In this document: positions 24,951 to 36,500 of the stretch, in pieces
Layout: each line of letters starts with the position of its first letter
Position numbering within the stretch: position 1 is the stretch's first letter
Source of the DNA: Mimachlamys varia
Lineage: Eukaryota; Mollusca; Bivalvia; Pectinida; Pectinidae
Reading direction: 5' to 3'
Assembly: GCA_947623455.1 (NCBI GenBank)
Contig: OX392527.1
Coordinates: 52,992,401-53,056,400 of the forward strand
DNA: 64,000 bases
Program-made: the position numbers and the translations under genes
The notes under the pieces: generated by a model
What the model saw: the letters and a program-made list of their open reading frames with translations, nothing else
Told to the model about the DNA's origin: nothing
Databases searched by the model: none

Positions 24951-26469
24951 ACAATAATTGTCTAGACACTGTACTACAGACCGACAAAGAAGTGAATAAT
25001 TAAAGTAATTTACATGTATCAGAGATCACGTAGCGGAGCATTCGAAGTAGTGAACCACAGCAAATGTCGTAATTGAGACCTGTGTGAATTATGAGTAGAA
25101 AAAGTCATGATGTCAAATACTAGCTATTACATGTATGTTAACTTGTAATACCTATTTATTGGCATTCATATCCCGACCAATACCAACGTCTAACTCCAGC
25201 AGATATGTATAACTGAAACTTATCATGGGTAGGAAGTTCACCAAAAATCAAGTAGAACTCTCCAATGTTTAATGCATTATTAAATAAGGATTGTTTCTTC
25301 ATAACATAATTTATGAAAAATAACTTTTCATCGACTCAAATTTTAGAAATTTGGAAATGTTGATGAAAAACATGCATATATGTGGGGGTTTTTTGTTGAA
25401 TAAAAGTTATATGACATGATAAATGTTTGCTTTCTTTTCTGTTATATGTATGTATAGCGTTAGCATTGCAACGCATCAAAAATAGTTTTTTTTCATTTGT
25501 AGATTTCGTTTTTTCTGGTGTATTTCCTGAAAATGTAAATTTTTCACCCAAAAAAGATTTCTGTAGTTTTTTTCGACTAATTACAAATGTAAAAGATGTA
25601 AACTTAAATTTCATTAATCTTTTACCACAGTGGAAGCTCCTTTGCTGTAGTTTTAGTTTTTTTACCAAGAAACCATAGGTAACAAGAAGAAACACCGAGT
25701 CTGGTTCAGACCAGCACCGGTATACCAAACTACACTGAAGTACATACTACCCTTTGCTTAATAAGTCGTGCTGTCGATAAGTATTCGGTTAGCCCTCAAA
25801 ACCAAATGATCAAGCTAAAAGATAAGTTAGTTCTAAGAGATTATCAACTTCAATTTGATATGATTATCATCAGTCATAATATGCTATTGTTTTTTTCCGG
25901 ATGCAATATGTTTCTATATATAGGTGTAATATTTCAAAAGCGATAAATGAAGACATATTTTTTAAAATGTGCGATCGAGGTACAATCACTTACAAAGTCT
26001 TTAGTAAAAAGTCTGAAAGACACTTCGACTGGTAAATACCAACAGCTAAAATTATAAAAGCTAGATATTATCTTACGCTCTTGGCAATTCACTATCATAA
26101 AGTGGGTTCAGAAAAAAGCCTGTTCCGCTTTGATTAAACTTTTAAAACCTGACAGTTTGACAGTCAGGAAGAAAATCCTAGTTTGATTCATCCTCCTTCA
26201 CTACAATTATTAGGTATATCTATTTAACTAGGGACGAGAACTGGGCTGAGCACTTCAAACTTTAAGAGTTAAGCAGAAACACTCAATACTACCATACTGA
26301 ACGTCCTTGGTTGGGATTGCTCTTTAGGTTTGAATTTCAAAGATTATGTTTACAGTTGCTATACATAGCTTCCAACTTCCTAACAAATGTTAACGATAAC
26401 ACTTGGGACTCTTTATGATTCATGTTAGTTGCCCTTAAATATCTTTTTATTTCGTATTTGTCATTTAAG
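24951..26469. other. Non-coding spacer with an old duplicated segment
   Basis: 25,050-25,215 is a diverged relative of segment B (19,090-19,318). 25,640-25,745 matches 20,275-20,390. A 130-codon minus-strand open stretch (25,336-25,728) is AT-driven and low-complexity, and I do not treat it as a gene. Confidence 0.5.
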
Positions 26470-26600
26470 GATTCACTGTCTATTTTATTACTTTCATGTG
26501 CTGATGAAGGAAACTGAACCTCGTGCGAACGTATGTATCATTTGCACGAGGTTTACCTCCTTCCATCAGCCCATGCATCAAGCACAATAGACATTCAGTC
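26470..26600. repeat. 130 bp imperfect inverted repeat (hairpin)
   Basis: The left arm 26,470-26,528 pairs with the right arm 26,543-26,600. The inner stem aacctcgtgc/gcacgaggtt is perfect, then gctgatg/catcagc, then gtctatt/aatagac. Mismatches and small bulges lie between. The arms are nearly 60 nt with a loop of about 14 nt. It could be a fold-back MITE or a hairpin RNA precursor. No flanking target-site duplication is clear. Confidence 0.7.
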
Positions 26601-27226
26601 GTTTTATTTGCGTTAACTATTTTATATTCCTTGTCATTTGTATGGTCTTAAGCTGTGTCACACGGTGCTTCATTTTTGTTCTATACTAAACGTCATGTAC
26701 GTGTATACGCGGAACAGCTGAATTGAGGCTAGGAGCATTAGGCAACAGAAACAATATAGCCCTCGGACAAGAGTTTTAATCATTGTACATATATGTACTA
26801 TAATTGTGATTTAGTCACAGCTGAAGTTGTCGAATAATGATCAGTTCTCTATAACAAAGGAGATACATTGTATGCGTAGCTTATCGGCGAAATGTGACGA
26901 TCAGATTGGTTTATGTAAGCAACTCGATACGTGATTTGGCGAGGTTTTATTACGAGTTTCGTGAACAGGTTACAACACTCGATCATTTCTGGTTGGTGAT
27001 TTATGGTAACTTATGTAACTTGAAAGTATTTCTGTGAGCAATCTCAGACATATTAATCTAGCATCATAAAATAAAATCCTGAAACGAGGCAGATCCGATT
27101 TCAAACGATCGATCCTTTTAGGAATTTATAACCAATTAATATATATGTATATAAATATTGAATTGATGCTTTCGGAGATGTCAATATCTAGTCAGAACAA
27201 GTGACTTTAAGCTACCTGCTAAAAAG
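26601..27226. other. Non-coding spacer
   Basis: No gene seen. It ends at the start of the 61 bp satellite array. Confidence 0.5.
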
Positions 27227-29375
27227 CATTGTACTCACATTGTTGTTGGTTTAGATACAGCGACTCACATTGCTGTTGGTTTAGTTACAGCGACTCACAT
27301 TATTGTATATATAGGTACATTGTACTCACATTGTTGTTGGTTTAGGTACAGCGACTCACATTATTGTATATATAGGTGCATTGTACTCACATTGTTGTTG
27401 GTTTAGGTACAGCGACTCACATTATTGTATATATAGGTACATTGTACTCACATTGTTGTTGGTTTAGGTACAGCGACTCACATTATTGTATATATAGGTA
27501 CATTGTACTCACATTGCTGTTGGTTTAGGTACAGCGACTCACATTATTGTATATATAGGTGCATTGTACTCACATTGTTGTTGGTTTAGGTACAGCGACT
27601 CACATTATTGTATATATAGGTACATTGTACTCACATTGTTGTTGGTTTAGGTACAGCGACTCACATTATTGTATATATAGGTACATTGTACTCACATTGC
27701 TGTTGGTTTAGTTACAGCGACTCACATTATTGTATATATAGGTACATTGTACTCACATTGCTGTTGGTTTAGGTACAGCGACTCACATTATTGTATATAT
27801 AGGTACATTGTACTCACATTGCTGTTGGTTTAGTTACAGCGACTCACATTATTGTATATATAGGTACATTGTACTCACATTGCTGTTGGTTTAGGTACAG
27901 CGACTCACATTATTGTATATATAGGTACATTGTACTCACATTGCTGTTGGTTTAGTTACAGCGACTCACATTATTGTATATATAGGTACATTGTACTCAC
28001 ATTGCTGTTGGTTTAGGTACAGCGACTCACATTACTGTATATATAGGTACATTGTACTCACATTGTTGTTGGTTTAGTTACAGCGACTCACATTGCTGTT
28101 GGTTTAGTTACAGCGACTCACATTGCTGTTGGTTTAGGTACATCGACTCACATTATTGTATATATAGGTACATCGACTCACATTATTGTATATATAGGTA
28201 CATTGTACTCACATTGTTGTTGGTTTAGGTACAGCGACTCACATTATTGTATATATAGGTACATTGTACTCACATTGTTGTTGGTTTAGGTACAGCGACT
28301 CACATTATTGTATATATAGGTACATTGTACTCACATTGTTGTTGGTTTAGGTACAGCGACTCACATTATTGTATATATAGGTACATTGTACTCACATTGC
28401 TGTTGGTTTAGTTACAGCGACTCACATTATTGTATATATAGGTACATTGTACTCACATTGCTGTTGGTTTAGGTACAGCGACTCACATTATTGTATATAT
28501 AGGTACATTGTACTCACATTGCTGTTGGTTTAGTTACAGCGACTCACATTATTGTATATATAGGTACATTGTACTCACATTGCTGTTGGTTTAGGTACAG
28601 CGACTCACATTATTGTATATATAGGTACATTGTACTCATATTGTTGTTGGTTTAGTTACAGCGACTCACATTGCTGTTGGTTTAGTTACAGCGACTCACA
28701 TTGCTGTTGGTTTAGGTACATCGACTCACATTATTGTATATATAGGTACATCGACTCACATTATTGTATATATAGGTACATTGTACTCACATTGTTGTTG
28801 GTTTAGGTACAGCGACTCACATTATTGTTTATATAGGTACATTGTACTCACATTGTTGTTGGTTTAGGTACAGCGACTCACATTATTGTATATATAGGTA
28901 CATTGTACTCACATTGCTGTTGGTTTAGGTACAGCGACTCACATTATTGTATATATAGGTACATTGTACTCACATTGTTGTTGGTTTAGTTACAGCGACT
29001 CACATTATTGTATATATAGGTACATTGTACTCACATTGCTGTTGGTTTAGGTACAGCGACTCACATTATTGTATATATAGGTACATTGTACTCACATTGC
29101 TGTTGGTTTAGTTACAGCGACTCACATTATTGTATATATAGGGACATTGTACTCACATTGCTGTTGGTTTAGGTACAGCGACTCACATTATTGTATATAT
29201 AGGTACATTGTACTCACATTGTTGTTGGTTTAGTTACAGCGACTCACATTGCTGTTGGTTTAGTTACAGCGACTCACATTGCTGTTGGTTTAGGTACATC
29301 GACTCACATTATTGTATATATAGGTACATCGACTCACATTATTGTAAATATAGGTACATTGTACTCACATTGTTG
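27227..29375. repeat. 61 bp satellite with 578 bp higher-order structure
   Basis: The basic unit is 61 bp and is itself two related halves of about 30 bp. One reads actcacattgctgttggttt, the other actcacattattgtatatat; each is followed by aggtac or agttac. A diagnostic cluster with three consecutive ttggttta half-units and two tatatatag half-units recurs at 28,063, 28,641 and 29,219, exactly 578 bp apart. The array therefore has a higher-order period of about nineteen half-units. It ends 1.2 kb before the IFI44L-like start codon. Confidence 0.93.
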
Positions 29376-30185
29376 GTATATTGTTCATATATTCAATTAA
29401 CTCGAGTACCAATAATTTTTTTACTGAAATGTCAAACAGTTGTACATGTACATAAAAATCAAAAGTTGACGAATTTCAGACCGAGAAAACAAATGTACAC
29501 GAAGACTTATTGGTTAACGCAGGCTCTTCTTGAAGATATCTCCGTTAAAAGTATATATATAACGTAGCTGATGACAAAGATTCATCAGGACATACCCGCA
29601 TCTTTTACTTTTTGTGCCCTTGGAAAATTCAGAAATTCAAAATAAAACTCATGAACCCCCGACAAAACGATTAATGCAACGGATATTATTTGAGAGATTT
29701 TCGATATCCTTTCGGAAATAGCCGATGGCGACCGAGTACATGTACATGTATGACGTATGCGTGTTTGTGCGGGGCTACTTCCGGACAAAAATATTCGGTG
29801 TCCGAGAAAAATATTTGGTGCCTCGATCTAATAAGCAATACCAACATAACTTTGTCTACAAATTCATATACTGCTTGAATCTGTTTTTGTACGTATGCCA
29901 TTAACTAAAAATGCGAAAAGACAACGGTTGAAAGTATTATCCTTTTCATCACTTTTCATCATTTCACCACTGTAAGGATAGATACGCTTCACCCATACCA
30001 TAATATTTCCAACAATCAGTAACAATAGCATATGAAAATATGTCCCTAGATGGTTTCGTACCCCAATTATTTTCCAATGTTCCAGAAACGTTTCCAGTTG
30101 TAAACCCATTCAAGTACTCGGTCTAAGATTTGGTTGTTTATGTTAGAAAAGGTAAAGTAATTTTATGCTATCACACATATATGAT
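29376..30185. other. Spacer upstream of IFI44L-like gene
   Basis: No firm gene. A minus-strand ATG frame at 29,864-30,109 (81 codons) has one hydrophobic segment (FHMLLLLIVGNIMVW). It lacks family similarity that I can recognise. Confidence 0.4.
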
Positions 30186-30189
30186 ACTC

Positions 30190-30365
30190 GCCACGGCTAA
30201 GGCACAGTGGTAGCCAAGTTCTCAAGCCCTCCATCTCTGGTTGGGTCACGTGCTCGAGGCCTACGTGAGGCAGTCGCAATGAACTGGCCGTTGATTGGTA
30301 GATTTTCGCCTCTACTACTACACCTGCCTCCTCCTTAAATTACCCTAACTGTTATAGCAAAGAGT
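30190..30365 (+). mobile_element. Degenerate mollusc SINE-like repeat
   Basis: Contains ccctccatctctgg, cctacgtgaggcagt and a 3' part cctccttaaattaccctaac. These resemble the body and tail of widespread bivalve tRNA-derived SINEs. A related tail occurs at 52,030-52,105 on the other strand and at 31,185-31,250. No intact tRNA-like head is visible. Assignment is from memory of family features. Confidence 0.4.
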
Positions 30366-30587
30366 GGTCCTATATGAGGTACAGTTGTAACTAAGAAGGC
30401 GAACAAAATGTAAATCGAATTAAAAGATAACTTCATTAAATTTAAAAGCTGTCATGAAGTTATATATGTTATTTTCCTTTTCCTTGACCAATACGGTTTA
30501 ACGTTCTTCATGAAATGGTCAAAGTTAGCACAACTTTTGACATAAGCCTCTGTTGTTGTTTATATATTGTGCTTGTTTACAGTTAGC

Positions 30588-33500
30588 ATGATGACAACCA
30601 AGCTAACCCAAGCCCAAAAAGAACAACTTTCCAAATGGATTGATCCGTCAAAAAGACATAAGTTTACGTTACTTTACAAGATCAGTCGGGATGAATGTAA
30701 GGCTGAAACCTTCCATCGTCACTGTGACAACAGGGGGCCGACAGTCACCGTCCTGTACAATACAGACAACTCAGTGTACGGAGGGTACACATCTGTCAAC
30801 TGGAACGCCAGCTCTTCATATGTCGATGATCCGATGGCATTTCTGTTTAAACTAGAGCATAACGGTACAGCACAGCCTTTGAAGTTTCCCAACAAAAAAG
30901 GCGGAACAAACGCAATCTATAGGAACTCGAGTAATGGTCCGACATTTGGAAATGGACATGATTTGGCATGTTTTTCAAATACTGTCAACAAAACCGGAGA
31001 TCATTTCCAACTGAATGGCGATGCCAAGTTAGGCAATGCGTACGACATGAAAGGAGAGGATAAAGACACTGTAATGAACGGACATTTAAATGTCATGGAC
31101 TTGAGGGTTTACAGTGTTAGAGGTAAATATAAGTTATCATATTATGATTTTGATGTATTTTCAATGGTTATGACATGAGACGTTTATGTACCCATAAATG
31201 ACCTTAGCGCCTAAAAGGATATAAAAAACTAATGAAACCAAACCAAACGTAGCTAGAATAGATAGATTTTACACTATTATTCTATCTGATTGTAATTCCT
31301 TAAAGCGAACCCTGAACATCTTACATGCATTTGTTTTGTTAAGTGCTATACAAATGCTGTGGAGTATAAATACCACACAAAAGATTATTTCGCGGTCAGT
31401 GAACAAATTACAAACAACGAAAATGATGCAACACTTTCGAAATAGAACCGCTATATAACTGCACATTGGTAAAACTATCTGACTAAAACAGTTATAAAGA
31501 AACAAAAAACGCATTGCATCAGAACAAGACTTAGATTTAGTATTCTGAATTTCAATTTCAAAGAGATACGGCGGAAAACAATCTAGTTTTCCCAAAGTTG
31601 AAATTGATGAAAACGGAATAAAGCATGAGTAAATAATTTCTGGTAGCCGCAATGCATACAAAATAAAGTAAACCAATTTGATGTAGCTCTTTGAACTTCT
31701 GACGTATTAGGTTTTATCGTATATACATATGTAATACTTCAAATATATCTATTCTCACTATATGAAAGTGATGGGGGTTTCCCAGATTTTAAAACAAACC
31801 ATTTATATTTTCCCATTCGAGGACTAGGTAACTTTTGAACAAATGTTTTTTATTAATCGATGTAAAATACAAAAACGAACCTTAAGACGTAAAAGTGGTC
31901 CTGCTGTTCAAAGTATTTTGAGAACTTGATGTTTACTTGGATGTGACAAAGATTTACATGGCGGGTGTCGTCGATGAAGCAGGATACGCTTACTCTTCCG
32001 GAACACCTGGTCTTATTCTCTTGTACTTTTGCAAGGGTCTCCATGTAAATCTTTGTTCAAATTTTGCCCCTGGTTTAATTGATTTTGAGTTTGGATTATG
32101 ATTATGTTGACGCTTCGGTATTCTCTTATTTATTTGATACAGTTTCTTAAAACTGCAATAAGTGTTTCAGCTGTTAATTATAAAAAAGTTTGTATTTCAG
32201 TACTGAAGTATGTTTGACGTAGCCTAATGGTAACGCAATTAGCTTATTATACTGCGAGTTCAAATACGCGTTCAATTTTTTTATCATTATTATTTGATAA
32301 TTAGTTTTTATCAATCAATTGAACATTTGAGTTCTATTTGAATTACATAATACCAACTGAGTTGTCAATTTTGTTAATAGGATAACAATAACTGACAAGA
32401 ATTCGATAACAAATTAAGTCAAGGACTCGCCTTTATATGTGGGCGCCATAAAATATACGATATTTTAAATACTCCCATTATTACTGGCGAAATTCCCTTC
32501 AATCATGTCTACATATCCCTGTACAAATGTATAAAATTCCAAAATTATTTGTGAGTTTGTATATCAAATTTATCGGAGGAACAAAATCAAGCTTGGTGAA
32601 AAAATCATATCGTGGCATGTAAAAGGGATGAAAATTATAAATCCTTTCAAAATCATTTGTAATACGTGCAACGTCTTATGTTACACGTATACGCATTATA
32701 TCGCGTTTTAATCGTGAAACGCATGTGTTGTTTACAATAATCTATTTTAGACACATGATTCCGATAGCGCTACCTGTATAAAAATAGCCGAGGAAGCGGC
32801 ATACATTGTAATATTGCATTGTTAGATGCGCACACTAGTCAGCGGAGCGCACCTTTGTGGAAATAGGCCGCACAGTACCCGCCATACCTCTTTATAATTG
32901 AAATCAAATGTTAAACTTTTCATACATGAAGGCATTACATATTGATAACATAAAGCAGTGTGATGAAGGATACATTCAATTGTAATCATAATGTCTTCGT
33001 TCTTGTATCGAAATGAACCTGGTACAGAGAAAACCATAGAAGAACAGAAGCAGGAGGACGAACAAAATAGAAAAATGCAGCTACTAGAAAAGCCATGGAT
33101 ACCAAATATCGACTGGAGTTCTGCGGTATGTAAAACAAAAGGACCTATGGATATATCAAACATGCATAAACAACAACGCAAAGTCATACACATACACATT
33201 GTAATGTGGTAGGCATTAATAAAAGCTACCCCATTGACAAACTTCTCCATCAGTTCAAAGGTCACAGATGAGAAATGTTACTGATGTGAGCGGTCCCTCT
33301 CAAAGGTCACAGATGAGAAACGTTACTGATATGGGCTGTCCCTCTCAAAGGTCACTTATGAGAAACGTTACTGATGTGGGCTGTCCCTCTCAAAACGTCA
33401 CAGATGAGAAACGTTACTGATATGGGCTGTCCCTCTCAAAGGTCACAGATGAGAAAAGTTACTGATATGGGCTGTCCCTCTCAAAGGTCACAGATGAGTA

Positions 33501-36500
33501 ATGTTACTGATGTGGGCTGTCCCTCTCAAAGTCACAGATGAGTAACGTTACTGATGTGGGTTGTCCCTTTCAAAGGTCACAGATGAGTAACGACACTGAT
33601 ATGGGCTGTCCCTCTCAAAGGTCACAGATGAGTAACGTTACTGATGTGGGCTGTCCCTCTCAAATGAGTAACGTTACTGATATGGGCTGTCCCTCTCAAA
33701 GGTCACAGATGAGTAACGATACTGATATGGGCTTTCCCTCTCCAAGGTCACAGATGAGTAACGTTACTGATATGGGCTGTCCCTCTCAAAGGTCACAGAT
33801 GAGTAACGATACTGATGTGGGCTTTCCCTCTCAAAGGTCACAGATGAGTAACGTTACTGATATGGGCTTTCCCTCTCAAAGGTCACAAATGAGTAACGTT
33901 ACTGATGTGGGCTGTCCCTCTGAAAGGTCACAGATGAGAAACGTTACTGATGTGGACTGTCCCTCTCACATTAGTAACGTTACTGATATGGGCTGTCCCT
34001 CTCAAAGGTCGCAGATGAGTAACAATACTGATGTGGGCTGTCCCTCTCAAAGGTCACAGATGAGTAACGTAACTGATATGGGCTTTTTTACGTTCAAATT
34101 TCTTGATGAACTTGAAGTATACTTGAATCACCTTAAGAATCTAACATTCAAGCAATGTTATGACAATGGCCCCCTTGTATGCGAGTCTATGATGGCATTG
34201 TAAGCTATCCAAGAATTATCTGTGAGTACCAGGGGTCAGTTTTGAGGAATGTTCGTATACGCATTTCCTGTTCGACCTAGACAGTTCCTTTAATATGGCC
34301 AATAAGTTAAAAGATATTCTGATAAACTAAAATATGCACATTGATTTCAGATATATCTTTCTGTATCTTTTAAAGCATTAAATTGGAAAACTTACTTTTT
34401 TTCTTTTCTTACCTACATGTAAGCCTGTTGTTATCTCAAAAACAGTAGTTTCTTTGTACACAAATACAAAAAGAAGCCCCTGAAGGGCAACAAGCAGTCA
34501 AACTGGGGGTTTTAGATAGGCAATAGCCAACTGTTCTAGTTATTAGTGTAGAAGAATTACGACAGGTATTGCTTGCGATGTATATTGCTTTAACTTACAT
34601 GAAATAACCGATAGCTATTAAATGAAGTGATGAATAAAAAAGTACAGCGAGATACAAAATAATACCACGACAAAATCTTCAAAACCAGTGAGTATGTTCT
34701 GTGTCCTGGTAATGCCCGTGACGTGACCATGATGGTTGATTCATGAGGTCAATAAACAATTTTATTGTGCAAGTAAGTATCATGACTATGACGGTCTGTC
34801 TGGACAAGGCTAGAAAATATTCAAGGTCAGTTCTGTCTACTTGTTGTTTATATATAATCATATTTGGTATATGTTAAAGAAAATACCGTAATAAAGGGTG
34901 ATAATAAGTATTTCAACAAAAATGTACTCGCTTAAGCTTTAAGATATAATTTGTAAAATCTTGTAAAATGATTTATTGGTTTTTCCGCCATTTTTTTTTT
35001 TGTACTGATAAAAATAAGGAGAGAAAAGATATTTCTCTGCCACATACAGCCAACCCCCACCCCCTGTGGCAATAACCAGCAATCATTGATTGTGATTGTC
35101 CACAACGCACTAACGAGTGAAATATCGAAAAATCGTGATATGTAATTTTTAAATGGTGTAAGTATCACTTGTTTCCGATTTGACAGATCAAAATACCGAT
35201 ACATGTAACAAAACACAATGAAAAAGACCAAGCTACCAATCTAGTTGAATGCTGATTAGTTTAACTACAGTATAAGCAGACCTTTAATAGCCAGGATTAG
35301 CAGATATGTTCCCCAATTTACCCAGGATTAGCAGATATATTCCTAAATTTACCCAGGATTAGTAGATATATTCCCCAATTTATCCAGGATTAGCAGATAT
35401 ATTCCCCAATTTACACAGGATTAGCATATATATTCCCCAATTTATCCAGGATTAGCACATTTATTCCCAGATTTACCCAGGATTAGCAGATATATTCCCC
35501 AATTTATCCAGGATTAGCAAATATATTCCCCAATTTACCCAGGACTAGCAGATATATTCCTTAATTTACCCTTGATTAGCAGATATTTTCCCCATCACTA
35601 AGGCATTATTTTTTTGTGAAAACACAACATATAGTTCACTAATTACGTTTATTTTAGGAAGCAGGCAGACCATGCTATCTTTTTGATTAACGGAAACTAG
35701 TACCAAACGAAAAACGGTATCCTCACCGTCTTCAAGTCTCAAGTTAGGCTTCAATAATTAAACTATTATACTGCATGCAATTTGGTAAATTGTCAAAAAC
35801 GTTCCTCATTAAAATATCAATGAAAATAAGTTAGTGACGATTTTTGTTTTTACGTTTTATTAACCGATTTGAAGCCAGGACTATATTTTGTCACGTAGAG
35901 TTGGCTATACTTTATAAAGATAATTGTCGAAATCAAATACAGTGTATGTCCTGTTGCGTTTCCAGTTGTTTTTTTTTGTTATGAATATGCAATAAACATG
36001 ATATGTATAACAGTATCTTCAGTAATACCTAATGTATTTCATTGATTATCATTGGTGAAAAAAATCCACAAAAATATTACCCATAACTGATATAAATGAA
36101 GATACTTTTTGCTGAAATCTACTTGACACTAACATCGTGTCTGTGATAACGTCGGGAATATTAAAAACCAGTATGCTCTCCTTATATTACAAGTAAACCA
36201 GAATCTGGAAAATAATTGTCTACTAGTATCTTAAGCAATGGTTGTTTGTTTGTTGTTGTTTTTTTTTTGTCAGATGTCTGAATAAAACTCTGACAAAAAT
36301 ACCTTACTTTGTTACGCTATTGTACTTGCCGAATGTTTGCAAAACACAGTGGTTGACTTGATTCTATACATACAGCTTGAAGTGACCACGAAGAAAGAGG
36401 TAGCCAGTTATAAACCATTACCCGGACTGGACCTACCACAGGCGAGGATCTTATTGGTGGGCCAGGTCGGAGCTGGGAAGTCCAGCTACTTTAACACCAT

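Noticed and set aside
25336..25728. 130-codon minus-strand open frame
   Set aside because: Low-complexity Lys/Phe-rich translation of AT-rich DNA, with no splice context or family features.
29864..30109. 81-codon minus-strand frame with one hydrophobic segment
   Set aside because: Single short frame with no homology I can recognise and no neighbouring exons. Too weak to call.
31269..31676. 135-codon minus-strand open frame in the IFI44L-like intron
   Set aside because: No recognisable domain, and composition matches AT-rich intronic background.
32991..33212. ATG frame at 32,991 as the start of the second IFI44-like gene
   Set aside because: The TLDc exon ends in phase 1, and the acceptor at 33,028 restores a continuous 486-residue frame. 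The same phase-1 acceptor is present in the paralog.
32822..33265. 147-codon minus-strand open frame
   Set aside because: Antisense to the linker exon and its flanks. The paralog shows a similar antisense frame only because the exon is homologous.
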